Under the pieces are notes generated by a model. It was not told where the DNA came from. It was given only the letters and a program-made list of their open reading frames with translations, and did not search any database. Of a stretch of 64,000 nucleotides of DNA, positions 46,563 through 55,995 are shown in pieces. The DNA is from Regnicoccus_A sp014224355 (lineage in GTDB: Bacteria; Cyanobacteriota; Cyanobacteriia; PCC-6307; Cyanobiaceae). The position numbers and the translations under genes were made by a program. Where the stretch lies: assembly GCF_050920705.1 (NCBI RefSeq), contig NZ_CP154799.1, positions 744,001 through 808,000 of the forward strand, in the 5' to 3' direction. The stretch's first letter is position 1. Each line of letters opens with the position of its first letter.

Positions 46563-47069
46563 ATGGGCGAGTTGATCGGGTGCGGGCAGGGCTGGCGGCG
46601 TCGGCTGAGCGACGCCGCAGCGACCCGAGCGCTGGGGGCTGACCTGGCGGAACGGCTGTTGGAGCAGGGTCCTCGGCTGCTGCTGCTCGAGGGCGATCTC
46701 GGCGCCGGCAAGACCTGCCTGGTGCAGGGGCTGGCGCAGGGTCTGGGCATCAGCGAGCCGATCACCAGCCCCACGTTTGCCCTCGCCCAGCACTACGCCG
46801 GCCGGCGCGCCGGCCGAACCACCGACCTGGTTCACCTCGACCTCTACCGCCTGGAGCAGCCTGCCTCCGCCGAAGAGCTGTTCGCCCAGGAGGAGGAGGA
46901 GGCCCTGGCTCTGGGGGCCGTGCTGGCGGTGGAATGGCCCGAGCGGCTGCGCTTCTCGCCGGCGCCCGCCTGGCGGGTGCACCTGGCGGCCGAGGGCGAG
47001 GGGCGCTTCGCGCTGGTTCAGGAACCGGAAGGGGTCAGCTCCACCGCCGCCAGGAAAGCCATCACCTGA
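46563..47069 (+). CDS. tsaE: tRNA threonylcarbamoyladenosine ATPase TsaE
   Basis: A 168-residue P-loop ATPase needed for tRNA t6A modification. Walker A LLEGDLGAGKTCLVQGLAQG is near residue 40; SPTFALAQHYAGRRAG and HLDLYRLEQPASAEELF follow; AVLAVEWPERLRF carries the family W-x-E motif. The ATG at 46563 is used because the upstream open frame is not conserved. The 3' end overlaps the convergent sugar kinase gene by 52 bases. Confidence 0.93.
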   Translation: MGELIGCGQGWRRRLSDAAATRALGADLAERLLEQGPRLLLLEGDLGAGKTCLVQGLAQGLGISEPITSPTFALAQHYAGRRAGRTTDLVHLDLYRLEQPASAEELFAQEEEEALALGAVLAVEWPERLRFSPAPAWRVHLAAEGEGRFALVQEPEGVSSTAARKAIT

Positions 47070-48025
47070 GCCTCCGTGGGCTGGGGATCGATCGCCCCGG
47101 CCCCCTGGCAGACCAGGGCCCCGCACCCACTGGCAAAGCGCATGGCGTCATGCACCTGCTCCGCTGGGGCGGCCGCCAGCAGCTCCGGCTCCTGGCAGAG
47201 CCGGTGCAGCACTCCGGCCAGGAACGCATCCCCAGCCCCGGTGGTGTCCACCACCGGCACCGTGAAGGCCTCCAGGCGACCGGCCTGACCCCCAAGCCAC
47301 CAGGTGAGAGCGCCGGGGCCGTCGGTGATCAGCACGGCGGGCGCCTGGGGCAGGGACGCACTGATGTGCTGGGGGTCGCGGCTGCCGGCGATCCAGTCGG
47401 CCTCCTCGGCGGAGACCTTGATCAGCGCGGCCCGGCTCAGCAGCGGCCGAAGGCTCTCCAGAGCCTGCTCAGGTGAGGTGGGCCAGAAGGTGGGACGCCA
47501 GTTCACATCCAGGGCCAGCGGGATCCCGGCCTGCTCGGCCCGCTCCACGGCGAACCGCAGGGCGGTGGCGGAGGTGGGGGTCGCCAGGGGAATCGTGCCC
47601 ACCAGCAGCCAGCGGGCACCCGCGAGCAACTCCTCCAGGGGTGCCGCCAGGGCAGAGGCCTCGACGGCCTGGTCGGCGAACCCGTCCCCCTTGTCGCCGG
47701 CAAATCCACCGAAGCTGCGATCACCTGAGCTGTCACGGCGCACCAGCACCGTGCGGCTGGGCCGCTCGGGATCCCACTGCAGGGCCCGGTTGTCCACACC
47801 CCGTGAACGGAGTATCTCCCGGAAGGCGACGCCGATCCCATCCTCTCCGAGCCGACCCAGCAGAGCCGAGCCCGTGCCCAGCCTCGCGAGGGCGCAGGCC
47901 ACATTGGCGGGGGCCCCACCCAGGCAGTCTTCGATGGGCTGGTCGGTGGCCGGATCCCCGCCCGGAGGACCGAGCCGATCCACCAGAGCTTCTCCGAAAC
48001 ACAGCACCTGGGGAGGAGTGGTCAT
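47018..48025 (-). CDS. PfkB family carbohydrate kinase, probable fructokinase
   Basis: A 335-residue ribokinase-like enzyme. VLCFGEALVDRLGPPGGDPA opens it; EDCLGGAPANVACALARLGT near residue 33 is the first PfkB signature and VVDTTGAGDAFLAGVLHRLC near 243 the second, with the catalytic Asp in GAGD. The sugar-binding Gly-Gly and the N-terminal G-E-A-L/V-D match fructokinases. It overlaps tsaE by 52 bases at its 3' end and its start shares one base with the mutY stop. The substrate (fructose) is inferred. Confidence 0.88.
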   Translation of the reverse strand: MTTPPQVLCFGEALVDRLGPPGGDPATDQPIEDCLGGAPANVACALARLGTGSALLGRLGEDGIGVAFREILRSRGVDNRALQWDPERPSRTVLVRRDSSGDRSFGGFAGDKGDGFADQAVEASALAAPLEELLAGARWLLVGTIPLATPTSATALRFAVERAEQAGIPLALDVNWRPTFWPTSPEQALESLRPLLSRAALIKVSAEEADWIAGSRDPQHISASLPQAPAVLITDGPGALTWWLGGQAGRLEAFTVPVVDTTGAGDAFLAGVLHRLCQEPELLAAAPAEQVHDAMRFASGCGALVCQGAGAIDPQPTEAQVMAFLAAVELTPSGS

Positions 48026-49167
48026 CAGGCCGGGGGCAGCTCCTGCCCAGCATGGCCGCCATGGCCCCGGCGGCCGAGCCAGGCCTGAAGAGCGGCGATG
48101 ATCCGGGCGTTGGCCGCCGGAAAGGGAAACGCCGACAGCCGCTGCGGTTCCACCCAGCGCACCTGCTGGCTGGCCAGGGGCTGGGGCTCGCCCCCGAGCC
48201 AGCGGCAGAGATGGACGATGAAGCGCAGCCGCTTGTGGCTGTAGGCGTGCTCGAGGCGGATCAGCTCCTCACCCACCTCCACCTCGATCGCCAGCTCCTC
48301 GCGCAGTTCCCGGTGGATGGTGTCGTGAATCGACTCGCCGCTCTCCTGCTTGCCCCCGGGGAACTCCCATAGCCCCCCCAGCAGCCCCTCCTCCAGCCGC
48401 TGATCGATCAGCACCCGTCCGGTGCCATCGAGCACCACTCCCACACCGATCACCTGGAAGGGCAGTGGGGTGGGGGTGTCCTTCACGGGAAAGCGGGTGG
48501 GGTCGCCGGCAGCGTAGGCAGCGCAGTGGGACTGCCAGGGGCAGGCGCCACAGCGGGGCTGGCGGGGGGTGCAGACGGTGGCGCCCAGATCCATCAGGGC
48601 CTGGTTGAAGGCCCGCGGCCGCAGCGGATCCAGCAGCTCCTGGCTGCAGCGCCAGAAGAAGGCCAGGGCCCGCTGGGGTGGCTGCGGCCAGGCCAGCAGG
48701 CGCGCCAGCACGCGGCGCACATTGCCATCGAGGATCGGGAAAGGCTGATCGAAGGCGGAGCTGAGGATGCTCCCCGCCGTGCTCCGACCGATCCCCGGCA
48801 GCGCCTGCCAGCCCTCCAGATCGCTGGGCCAGCCGTGGGCGGCCAGCAGCCCCGCGGACCGGTGCAGCCGGCGGGCGCGGGAGTAGTAGCCGAGACCCTG
48901 CCAGTGCAGCAGCACCTGGTGCTGGCTCGCCTCAGCCAGGGCGACGACGTCGGGGAAGGCCAGCATCCAGCGCTCCCAGTAGGGGCGCATCACCGCCAGC
49001 TGGGTCTGCTGGAGCATCACCTCGGCCACCCAGATGCGATAGGGGCAGAGGGGCTGACCATCCCGTGGGACGCCGCCGTCGGAGCTCAGCTTCCAGGGAA
49101 TCCCATGGCGGCCATGCAGAGTCCACCAGGCGAGCAGATCGCGGCGCAGCACCCGCGCATCCGGCAA
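48025..49167 (-). CDS. mutY: A/G-specific adenine glycosylase
   Basis: A 380-residue DNA-repair glycosylase removing adenine opposite 8-oxoguanine. It starts at TTG. IWVAEVMLQQTQLAVMRPYW (catalytic Glu), LPGIGRSTAGSILSSAF (helix-hairpin-helix), LDGNVRRVLARLLA and the iron-sulfur site CTPRQPRCGACPWQSHC (C-x6-C-x2-C-x5-C) near residue 198 are visible. The C-terminal NUDIX-like domain has GGLWEFPGGKQESGESIHDT and recognises 8-oxoguanine. It overlaps the kinase gene and follows the sigma factor by 3 bases. Confidence 0.93.
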   Translation of the reverse strand: MPDARVLRRDLLAWWTLHGRHGIPWKLSSDGGVPRDGQPLCPYRIWVAEVMLQQTQLAVMRPYWERWMLAFPDVVALAEASQHQVLLHWQGLGYYSRARRLHRSAGLLAAHGWPSDLEGWQALPGIGRSTAGSILSSAFDQPFPILDGNVRRVLARLLAWPQPPQRALAFFWRCSQELLDPLRPRAFNQALMDLGATVCTPRQPRCGACPWQSHCAAYAAGDPTRFPVKDTPTPLPFQVIGVGVVLDGTGRVLIDQRLEEGLLGGLWEFPGGKQESGESIHDTIHRELREELAIEVEVGEELIRLEHAYSHKRLRFIVHLCRWLGGEPQPLASQQVRWVEPQRLSAFPFPAANARIIAALQAWLGRRGHGGHAGQELPPA

Positions 49168-49170
49168 CGC

Positions 49171-50220
49171 TCAGACCATGGCGGCATCGCTGTAGTCCTT
49201 CACCTGATCGCTCAGCCGGCGCAGGGCCGCCAAGCCGTCGCGCTCGAGGTTGCGGATGCGGTCGCGGCTCATGCCCAGGATGCGGCCGATGCCCGTGAGG
49301 CTCATCGGCTCCTCCACGTCGATGCCGAAGCGCATGGTCAGCACGTTCCGCTGCAGTTCCGGCAGTTGCTCCAGCAGCGCACGCATGTCCCCCCGCAGGC
49401 ATTCCCCGTCCACGCTCTCCGCCGGCAGCGTCCCGTCCGCCTGCAGCAGGTCCAGCAGCTCCGTGTCCTCACCGTCCCCCACCTTCGTCTCCAGACTCAC
49501 CGGCTGACGCGCTCGGCAGAGCAGGTCCTTCACCTCCTCCTCCGGCAGCTCCACGAACGCCGAGAGCTCACTCAGCGAGGGCGTCCGCCCCAGCTCCTGG
49601 CTCAGTTCACGCTGGCCCTTCTTCAGCTTGTTCAGCGTTTCGGTGATGTGGATCGGCAGACGGATCGTGCGGCTCTTCTCCGCGATCGCCCGCGTGATCC
49701 CCTGACGGATCCACCAGTACGCATAAGTACTGAACTTGTAGCCCCGCGTCGGGTCGAACTTCTCCACGCCCCGCACCAGGCCGATCGTTCCCTCCTGGAT
49801 CAGGTCCAGCAGCTCCATGTTCCGCTTGGTGTACTTCTTCGCCACGCTCACCACCAGCCGCAGGTTCGCCGCCACCATCCGCTCCTTGGCGCGCCTGCCG
49901 CTCGAGAGCTTCCGCTTCAGCAGCGCCGGGCTCAGCCCTGCCGCCTTCGCCCATTCCGCAGCGCTCGGCTTTTCACCACCGGCGCGCATCTCCAGTTCCT
50001 GCTCCGTTTCCTCCAGGCGCATCAGCTCCTGCACCTGACGGCCCAGGGTGATCTCCTGCTCATGGGTCAGCAGCGGCACGCGGCCGATGTCGCGCAGGTA
50101 CGAGCGCACCAGGTCGCCATCCACCGGCGGGAGGTTACGCACGGCGATGGGGGCCTGGCGGGTGTCGACCACGGGGGCGGACTGGAGGGCGGCTGGACGG
50201 GAGGAGAGGGCGGCGACCAC
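49171..50220 (-). CDS. Sigma-70 family RNA polymerase sigma factor (group 2, RpoD-like)
   Basis: A 349-residue non-essential-type sigma factor. Starting at GTG (MVAALSSRPAALQSAPVVDT), it has a short N-terminus without region 1.1, then region 1.2 (VRSYLRDIGRVPLLTHEQEI), region 2 (AANLRLVVSVAKKYTKRNME; DLIQEGTIGLVRGVEKFDPT; GYKFSTYAYWWIRQGITRAI), region 3 (RLPIHITETLNKLKKGQREL) and region 4 (ITGIGRILGMSRDRIRNLER-like). Cyanobacterial group 2 factors respond to stress, nitrogen and light. It probably shares a transcript with mutY. Which Sig group it is cannot be fixed here. Confidence 0.93.
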   Translation of the reverse strand: MVAALSSRPAALQSAPVVDTRQAPIAVRNLPPVDGDLVRSYLRDIGRVPLLTHEQEITLGRQVQELMRLEETEQELEMRAGGEKPSAAEWAKAAGLSPALLKRKLSSGRRAKERMVAANLRLVVSVAKKYTKRNMELLDLIQEGTIGLVRGVEKFDPTRGYKFSTYAYWWIRQGITRAIAEKSRTIRLPIHITETLNKLKKGQRELSQELGRTPSLSELSAFVELPEEEVKDLLCRARQPVSLETKVGDGEDTELLDLLQADGTLPAESVDGECLRGDMRALLEQLPELQRNVLTMRFGIDVEEPMSLTGIGRILGMSRDRIRNLERDGLAALRRLSDQVKDYSDAAMV

Positions 50221-50324
50221 GGCAACAAAACTTCTGAACGTGTGTAAAGCCTAACCTGAAGAAGTGTGAAGGGCCTCTCAGGAATGCCGCGAGTTCCGCC
50301 AGAGCCCTCCGGAGCCGGGCCCGC

Positions 50325-51752
50325 TCAGGCCGGCATGCCCACGTGGTTCAGCAGCCACGAGGCGGTCTTGAGGTAGATCAGCACCCCGGCCACGTCGGTG
50401 GCGGTGGTGATGAACGGCGCCGACATCAGGGCCGGATCCAGGCCCAGCCGGTCGAACAGCAGCGGCAGGGAAGCTCCTGCGGTGGCCGCCAGGGTGGTGA
50501 TGCAGACCAGGCTGATGCCGGCGGCGGTGGCCACGAGCATCCCTCCCCCCACCTGCCAGGCCCAGGGCACCACCACGATCACCAGCAGCAGACCCAGCAG
50601 CAATCCTGAGAACGCTTCACGTCCCACCGTGCGCCACACGCCCAGCGCCTGGATGCGCTGGGTGCTCAGGCCGCGGATCACCACCGTGGAGCTCTGGGCG
50701 CCCACGTTGCCACCGGTGCCGATCAGCAGCGGGATGAAGGCCGCCAGCCGCACCACCCTCTGGAGCACGCCCTCCTCGGAGGCGATCACCGCCGAGGTGC
50801 CGGTGTTGGCCACCAGCAGCACCAGCAGCCACACCACCCGGCGACGGGCCACGGTGAACAGGTTGCTCTGGAAGTAGTCGTCCTCGTCGCCGGCCTGCAC
50901 GGCGCCGGCGGCGTAGAGGTCGCGGGTGGCCTCCTGCTGGATCACGTCGATCACGTCATCGACGGTGACGATCCCCACCAGCCGCTGCTCGAGATCCACC
51001 ACGGGCACGGCCAGGAAGTCGTAGCGCTGGATGATGCGGGCCACCTCCTCCTGGTCGGTGGTGGTGGTCACGCTCACCACCTCCCGGGTCATCACATCAC
51101 CGATGCGATCCTCCGGATCGGCCGTGACCAGGTCGCGCAGGGAAAGGATGCCGGTGAGGTGGCGGGAAGCGTCGGTGACGTAGAGGCTGTAGACGGTTTC
51201 GGTGTCGCGGGCACGGCGGCGCACGATGTCGAGGGCCTGGGCGGCGCTGTGGAACTCCTTGAGATCGATGAATTCGGTCGTCATCAGACGACCGGCCGTT
51301 TCCGGCTGGTAGCCCAGCAGCTGGGCGGTGACGCGACGCTCGGCCGGACTCAGCTCCACCAGCAGCCTGCGCACCACCTTGGCCGGCAGCTCATCGAACA
51401 GGCGCACCCGGTCGTCGGGCGACATTTCCTCCACCAGCTCCAGCACTTCGCCGGAGCGCAGCCGCTCCAGCAGTGATTGCTGCACGGGCGGATCGAGGTA
51501 CTCGTAGACCTCGATCGCCTCGTTCTTGGCCAGCAGACGGAAAGCCAGGGCCTGCAGGGTCCGCGGCAGGGCCCCGATCGCCTCGGCGCAGTCGACGGGC
51601 TGGACCGGCTCGAGCAGCAGCTTGACGCCGGCGTAATTGCCCGCGGTGAGCAGCGCCTCCAGCTGCCGCGCCACCACCTCGGCCACCGGCAGCCGACCGT
51701 TGCTGGCCACCCCGGCGGTGGAAGCGCCAATGCCGCTGGTTCCCTCGCTCAT
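50325..51752 (-). CDS. mgtE: Magnesium transporter MgtE
   Basis: A 475-residue Mg channel. The N-domain (residues 25-140) contains EEMSPDDRVRLFDELPAKVV, two CBS domains follow (TVYSLYVTDASRHLTGILSL and RYDFLAVPVVDLEQRLVGIV), and then five helices with VRLAAFIPLLIGTGGNVGAQ, the pore signature, near 350. The frame is intact. It stands alone, divergent from the glutathione peroxidase gene by 92 bases. Confidence 0.95.
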   Translation of the reverse strand: MSEGTSGIGASTAGVASNGRLPVAEVVARQLEALLTAGNYAGVKLLLEPVQPVDCAEAIGALPRTLQALAFRLLAKNEAIEVYEYLDPPVQQSLLERLRSGEVLELVEEMSPDDRVRLFDELPAKVVRRLLVELSPAERRVTAQLLGYQPETAGRLMTTEFIDLKEFHSAAQALDIVRRRARDTETVYSLYVTDASRHLTGILSLRDLVTADPEDRIGDVMTREVVSVTTTTDQEEVARIIQRYDFLAVPVVDLEQRLVGIVTVDDVIDVIQQEATRDLYAAGAVQAGDEDDYFQSNLFTVARRRVVWLLVLLVANTGTSAVIASEEGVLQRVVRLAAFIPLLIGTGGNVGAQSSTVVIRGLSTQRIQALGVWRTVGREAFSGLLLGLLLVIVVVPWAWQVGGGMLVATAAGISLVCITTLAATAGASLPLLFDRLGLDPALMSAPFITTATDVAGVLIYLKTASWLLNHVGMPA

Positions 51753-51844
51753 CGGCCTGGAGGATCGCGGCTGACTGAGTGTATGAGCGGAGACCCAAGC
51801 CAGCGAGGCCGCCCGCTTAAGGTCCGCCCGGTTGCGACTCTCCC

Positions 51845-52324
51845 ATGGCTGTGAATGTGTCGGATGTGGTGGTGCGCAGCGCCACGGGCGGTGAGCAACG
51901 GCTGGGTGAATTCGCCGGCAAGGTGCTGTTGATCGTGAACGTGGCCAGCCGTTGCGGTTTCACCCGCCAGTACGCGGGCCTGCAGAAGCTGCAGGACAGC
52001 TACGGCCCCCGCGGCCTGCAGGTGCTGGGCTTCCCCTGCAACGACTTCGGCGCTCAGGAGCCGGGCACGCTGGCCGAGATCCAGCAGTTCTGCGCCACCA
52101 CCTACGGCGCCTCCTTCACCCTGTTCGACAAGGTGCACGCCAAGGGCGCCAAGACGGCTCCCTATGACCTGCTGACCACGGTGGAGCCGGCCGGCGATGT
52201 GGAGTGGAACTTCGAGAAGTTCCTGGTGGGCAAGGACGGCACCGTGCTGGGCCGTTTCAAGAGCGCCGTCGAGCCCGATGGCCCCGAGCTGACAGCCGCG
52301 ATCGAAGCGGCCCTGGCCGCCTGA
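51845..52324 (+). CDS. Glutathione peroxidase family protein
   Basis: A 159-residue thiol peroxidase reducing hydroperoxides. LLIVNVASRCGFTRQYAGLQ has the peroxidatic Cys (not selenocysteine) near residue 37, GLQVLGFPCNDFGAQEPGTL holds the catalytic Gln and a resolving-type Cys, and DVEWNFEKFLVGKDGTVLGR supplies Trp and Asn. Such Cys-type enzymes often use thioredoxin rather than glutathione. It is followed after 4 bases by the antiporter gene. Confidence 0.95.
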   Translation: MAVNVSDVVVRSATGGEQRLGEFAGKVLLIVNVASRCGFTRQYAGLQKLQDSYGPRGLQVLGFPCNDFGAQEPGTLAEIQQFCATTYGASFTLFDKVHAKGAKTAPYDLLTTVEPAGDVEWNFEKFLVGKDGTVLGRFKSAVEPDGPELTAAIEAALAA

Positions 52325-52328
52325 ACCC

Positions 52329-53555
52329 ATGCCACTGCTGGGCCTTGCCGAGCTGATCATCGCCGGTCTGCTGGCCGATGGCCTCTTCCGCCGGTTGGGG
52401 CTGCCCGGCCTGGTGGGCATGCTGCTGGTGGGGGTGGCCCTGGGGATCTCGGGCCTGGGCTTGATCGACCCCCGCCTGCTGGCCCTCAGCGGCGACCTGC
52501 GCCAGATGGCGCTGATCGTGATCCTGCTGCGGGTGGGGTTCGGGCTCGATCTGGCCACCCTGAGGAAGGTGGGGGCGCGGGTGCTGCTGCTGGCCTGGAT
52601 TCCCGCCAGCTGCGAGGGCCTGATGATCACGGCCGTGGCCCAGCCCCTGCTGCAGCTCAGCTGGCTGGAGGCCGCCCTGCTGGGCTCGGTGCTGGCGGCG
52701 GTGTCGCCGGCTGTGGTGGTGCCCCTGATGCTGCGGCTGATCGAGCAGAAGAGGGGCACCGCCAAGTCGATTCCCTCGATGGTGATGGCCGCCGCCTCCC
52801 TCGATGACATCGCCGTGATCGTGGTGAACGGGGTGCTGCTGGGGTTGCTGGTGAATGACCAGGGACAGCTGAGCGGCCGGTTGCTGGGCCTTCCCCTGGG
52901 ACTGGCCCTCGGGGCCCTCGCCGGGGGCCTGCTGGGCTGGGGCCTGATCCGCTGGTTCGAGCGGTTCAGGCCCAACGCCAACCGCCAGACCCTGCTCGTG
53001 CTCGCCCTGGCCCTGCTGCTGCTGCGCCTGCAGGAGGGCATCAACAGCCTGGTGCCGTTCACCGGTCTGGTGGCCGCGATCGCCATGGGGGTGGTGATCC
53101 TGGAGCTGCGGCAGACCATCGCCCACCCGATCGCCGCCAAGCTCAGCTCGATCTGGGTGTTCGCCGAGCTGGTGCTGTTCGTGCTGGTGGGAGCCCAGCT
53201 GAACCTGGGGGTGGCCTGGAGCAATGGCCTGGCGGGGCTGGCGGTGCTGGGCCTGGGGCTGCTGGCCCGCTCCCTCGGCACCCTGGCCTGCCTCGCCCGC
53301 AGCACGCTCACCGCTGGGGAGCGGCTGTTCGTGGTGGTGGCCTACACCCCCAAAGCCACGGTGCAGGCGGCCATCGGCGCGGTGCCCCTGCTCACCATGC
53401 AGGCGGCCGGGATGCCCAGCGGCCCCGGGGAGGTGATCCTGGCGGTGGCGGTGCTCAGCATCGTGATCACGGCGCCCGCCGGGGCCTGGCTGAGCGCCCT
53501 CCTGGCCGACCGGGTGCTTCTGCCATCACCCGGCCAGCCAACCGCGCCGGGGTGA
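52329..53555 (+). CDS. Cation:proton antiporter (CPA family)
   Basis: A 408-residue membrane protein with about twelve helices. LVGMLLVGVALGISGLGLID opens it and GSVLAAVSPAVVVPLMLRLI, MAAASLDDIAVIVVNGVLLG contain the conserved helix-breaking Asp region of the NhaP/Kef-like family. KATVQAAIGAVPLLTMQAAG is a typical late motif. No C-terminal cytosolic regulatory domain is present. It follows the peroxidase closely, and its 3' end overlaps the small convergent gene by 30 bases. Confidence 0.9.
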   Translation: MPLLGLAELIIAGLLADGLFRRLGLPGLVGMLLVGVALGISGLGLIDPRLLALSGDLRQMALIVILLRVGFGLDLATLRKVGARVLLLAWIPASCEGLMITAVAQPLLQLSWLEAALLGSVLAAVSPAVVVPLMLRLIEQKRGTAKSIPSMVMAAASLDDIAVIVVNGVLLGLLVNDQGQLSGRLLGLPLGLALGALAGGLLGWGLIRWFERFRPNANRQTLLVLALALLLLRLQEGINSLVPFTGLVAAIAMGVVILELRQTIAHPIAAKLSSIWVFAELVLFVLVGAQLNLGVAWSNGLAGLAVLGLGLLARSLGTLACLARSTLTAGERLFVVVAYTPKATVQAAIGAVPLLTMQAAGMPSGPGEVILAVAVLSIVITAPAGAWLSALLADRVLLPSPGQPTAPG

Positions 53556-53843
53556 GCCGGCAGGGCCAGGTGTTTCCACGTGAAACCATGGCTCGCCGCC
53601 TGGCTCCTGCCACACCCTCAGCAAGCGCAGCGGCTCACCCGCTCGCAACGGAATCAGGCTGGGAGCGCGGTGGTGGGGAGCCGTGCGCAGGGCGTGGTCG
53701 TGGTCGGGGGTGACTCCCGAAACCAGGGGTTCGCCGGCCTGGCGACGCCGCAGCTGGGGCGAACGGCGCTCGCCGCCGCCAGCAGGCAGGGCCGCCGGGG
53801 CGATCAGGGCAAAGCCGAGGATCCAGGCCCAGCGCCAGGTCAT
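53526..53843 (-). CDS. Small predicted secreted protein, unknown function
   Basis: A 105-residue protein with a signal peptide, MTWRWAWILGFALIAPAALP, and likely cleavage near residue 23. The mature part is Arg/Pro/His-rich, with AGEPLRLLRVWQEPGGEPWF reading like a short SH3-type strand set. It starts directly in the gyrB stop (TGATG), so is probably made from the gyrB transcript, and its 3' end overlaps the antiporter gene by 30 bases. No known domain is recognised; a spurious frame is possible. Confidence 0.6.
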   Translation of the reverse strand: MTWRWAWILGFALIAPAALPAGGGERRSPQLRRRQAGEPLVSGVTPDHDHALRTAPHHRAPSLIPLRAGEPLRLLRVWQEPGGEPWFHVETPGPAGSPRRGWLAG

Positions 53844-55801
53844 CAGATGTCGAGCTGGGCGAAATCCAGTTCGGCGCTGTGGGTTTCGATGAACTCGCGG
53901 CGAGGGGCCACCTTGTCGCCCATCAGGATCGTGAAGATGCGATCGGCTTCTGCAGCGTCTTCGATCTCCACCCGCTTCATCATGCGGGTGGTGGGATCCA
54001 TGGTGGTTTCCCACAGCTGCTTGGGCATCATCTCGCCAAGACCCTTGAAGCGTTGGATGGTGTAGTTGGCCTTCTCGCCGAAACCCTCAAGGGTTGTCTT
54101 GAGGTCTTGTTCGTTGTAGCAATAGGTGTGATTCTTGCCACGCTCCACCTTGTAGAGAGGGGGGCATGCGATGTAAATGTAGCCGCCCTCGAGCAGGGTT
54201 TTCTGGTAGCGGTAGAAGAAGGTCAGCAGCAGGGTGCGGATGTGGGCGCCATCCACATCGGCATCGGTCATGATCACGATGCGGTGGTAGCGCAGGGCCG
54301 AAAGATTGAACTCTTCGCCCTTGATTCCCAGCCCAAGACCCGTGATCAGGGCCTGAATCTCGGTATTTTTGTAGATCTTGGCGTCGTCGGTTTTCTCGAT
54401 GTTGAGGATCTTGCCGCGCAGGGGCAGAATGGCCTGGAAGCGACGATCACGTCCCTGCTTGGCTGAGCCTCCGGCTGAATCGCCCTCCACGATGTAGATC
54501 TCCGATTCGGCCGGATCACGGGAGCTGCAGTCGGCCAGCTTGCCGGGCAGGGTGGAGCTCTCCAGCACCGACTTGCGCCGCACCAGCTCGCGGGCGCGGC
54601 GGGCCGCCTCGGCGGCATTGAAGGCCTGAATGGCCTTCTCCAGAATCAGGTCGATCACCTGGGGATGAAATTCCAGGAATTCACCCAGCGCTTCGCCCAC
54701 CACCGAATCGACGATGCCGCGCACCTCGGTGTTGCCCAGCTTGGTCTTGGTCTGACCCTCGAACTCAGGGTCGGGCACCTTCACCGAGAGCACGGCGGTG
54801 AGGCCTTCGCGGATGTTCTCGCCGGCGAGGTTGGGATCGGCATCCTTGCGTTTGCCCCGCTTCTTGGCAAAGGTGTTGAGGGTGCGGGTGAGCACTGTTT
54901 TCAGGCCCTCGATGTGGGTGCCGCCATCGACGGTGCGAATGTTGTTGGCAAAGCCGAGAATGCTGTCGGAGTAGGCATCCACGCACCACTGCATCGCCGC
55001 TTCCACCTGGACGCCATCCTTGGCGGCATTGACGTAGATGATGTCGGGATGGAGGGGATCCTTGCCCGTATTCATGTAGGCGACGTACTCGCGGATGCCC
55101 CCTTCGTAGTGATAGATCTCCTCATGGGATTCACCATCGGCGCCCTTGGCGGCCGCGCGCTCATCGCGGAAGACGATGCGCACCCCGCCATTGAGGTAGG
55201 CCAGCTCGCGCAGGCGGCCCGCGAGGGTGGCGTAATCGAACTCGATCCCGCCGCTGAAGATTTCAATGTCGGGCTTGAAGCGCACGGCCGTGCCCGTGGC
55301 GCCACTGGGATCGGTCTCGGACCGCAGGCTGCCGATCGGGGCGCCGCGCTCGAAGCGCTGGCGGTGCACCTGGCCCTGACGGCGCACCGTGACCTCCACC
55401 CATTCACTGAGGGCATTGACCACCGAGATGCCCACCCCGTGCAGGCCACCGGACACCTTGTAACCGCCACTGCCGAACTTGCCGCCGGCGTGCAGAACGG
55501 TCAGCACCGTTTCCAGCGCCGACTTGCCGGTGCGGGGATGAACGTCGGTGGGAATGCCGCGGCCGTTGTCGGTGACCTCGGCGGACCCGTCCTCGCAGAG
55601 GCGGACCAGGATCTGATCGCAATGGCCGGCGAGGGCCTCGTCGACGGAATTGTCGACCACCTCGTAGACGAGGTGATGGAGCCCCCGCGGCCCCGTGGTG
55701 CCGATGTACATGCCCGGGCGCTTGCGCACCGGCTCCAGGCCCTCGAGCACCTGAATCTGTTCGGCGCCGTAGGCGTGTTGAATCTTGGAAGCGTCGCTCA
55801 T
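53843..55801 (-). CDS. gyrB: DNA gyrase subunit B
   Basis: A 652-residue ATPase subunit of gyrase. The start is ATG at 55799-55801 (MSDASKIQHAYGAEQIQVLE). EVVDNSVDEALAGHCDQILV, VTDNGRGIPTDVHPRTGKSA and GGKFGSGGYKVSGGLHGVGI are the GHKL ATP-binding segments. LPGKLADCSS and YIVEGDSAGGSAKQGRDRRF, RIVIMTDADVDGAHIRTLLL are the TOPRIM motifs. The C-terminus is normal. The open frame continues upstream of this ATG without conservation. Confidence 0.97.
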   Translation of the reverse strand: MSDASKIQHAYGAEQIQVLEGLEPVRKRPGMYIGTTGPRGLHHLVYEVVDNSVDEALAGHCDQILVRLCEDGSAEVTDNGRGIPTDVHPRTGKSALETVLTVLHAGGKFGSGGYKVSGGLHGVGISVVNALSEWVEVTVRRQGQVHRQRFERGAPIGSLRSETDPSGATGTAVRFKPDIEIFSGGIEFDYATLAGRLRELAYLNGGVRIVFRDERAAAKGADGESHEEIYHYEGGIREYVAYMNTGKDPLHPDIIYVNAAKDGVQVEAAMQWCVDAYSDSILGFANNIRTVDGGTHIEGLKTVLTRTLNTFAKKRGKRKDADPNLAGENIREGLTAVLSVKVPDPEFEGQTKTKLGNTEVRGIVDSVVGEALGEFLEFHPQVIDLILEKAIQAFNAAEAARRARELVRRKSVLESSTLPGKLADCSSRDPAESEIYIVEGDSAGGSAKQGRDRRFQAILPLRGKILNIEKTDDAKIYKNTEIQALITGLGLGIKGEEFNLSALRYHRIVIMTDADVDGAHIRTLLLTFFYRYQKTLLEGGYIYIACPPLYKVERGKNHTYCYNEQDLKTTLEGFGEKANYTIQRFKGLGEMMPKQLWETTMDPTTRMMKRVEIEDAAEADRIFTILMGDKVAPRREFIETHSAELDFAQLDI

Positions 55802-55914
55802 TCCGGAGGGCACACCTGGCGGACGGCGAGGTCCATGGGGGAGGAAAACGGCTGGGCAGACACAGGAGGATGGCAAGGGCGAATGGGGCGCCCAAACCTC
55901 TGCCGATGGCCCGT

Positions 55915-55920
55915 ATTTTA
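55915..55920 (-). promoter_or_regulatory. Possible -10 box of gyrB
   Basis: TAAAAT on the minus strand is the only AT-rich hexamer in the 194-base GC-rich region between the divergent gyrB and miaA genes, 114 bases before the gyrB ATG. No matching -35 box stands out, as is common for cyanobacterial promoters. Confidence 0.35.
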
Positions 55921-55995
55921 CCACCGAAGGCTCTGAGCCGCCCTCAGGGGTCTCTGACGGCCCATTCGAGCCAGGGGTGCACCCCCCGCGATTCC

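Noticed and set aside
53526..53843. Considered treating the small secreted protein after gyrB as noise
   Set aside because: The rejection itself was not upheld: the signal peptide and the TGATG coupling to gyrB kept it as a low-confidence gene.
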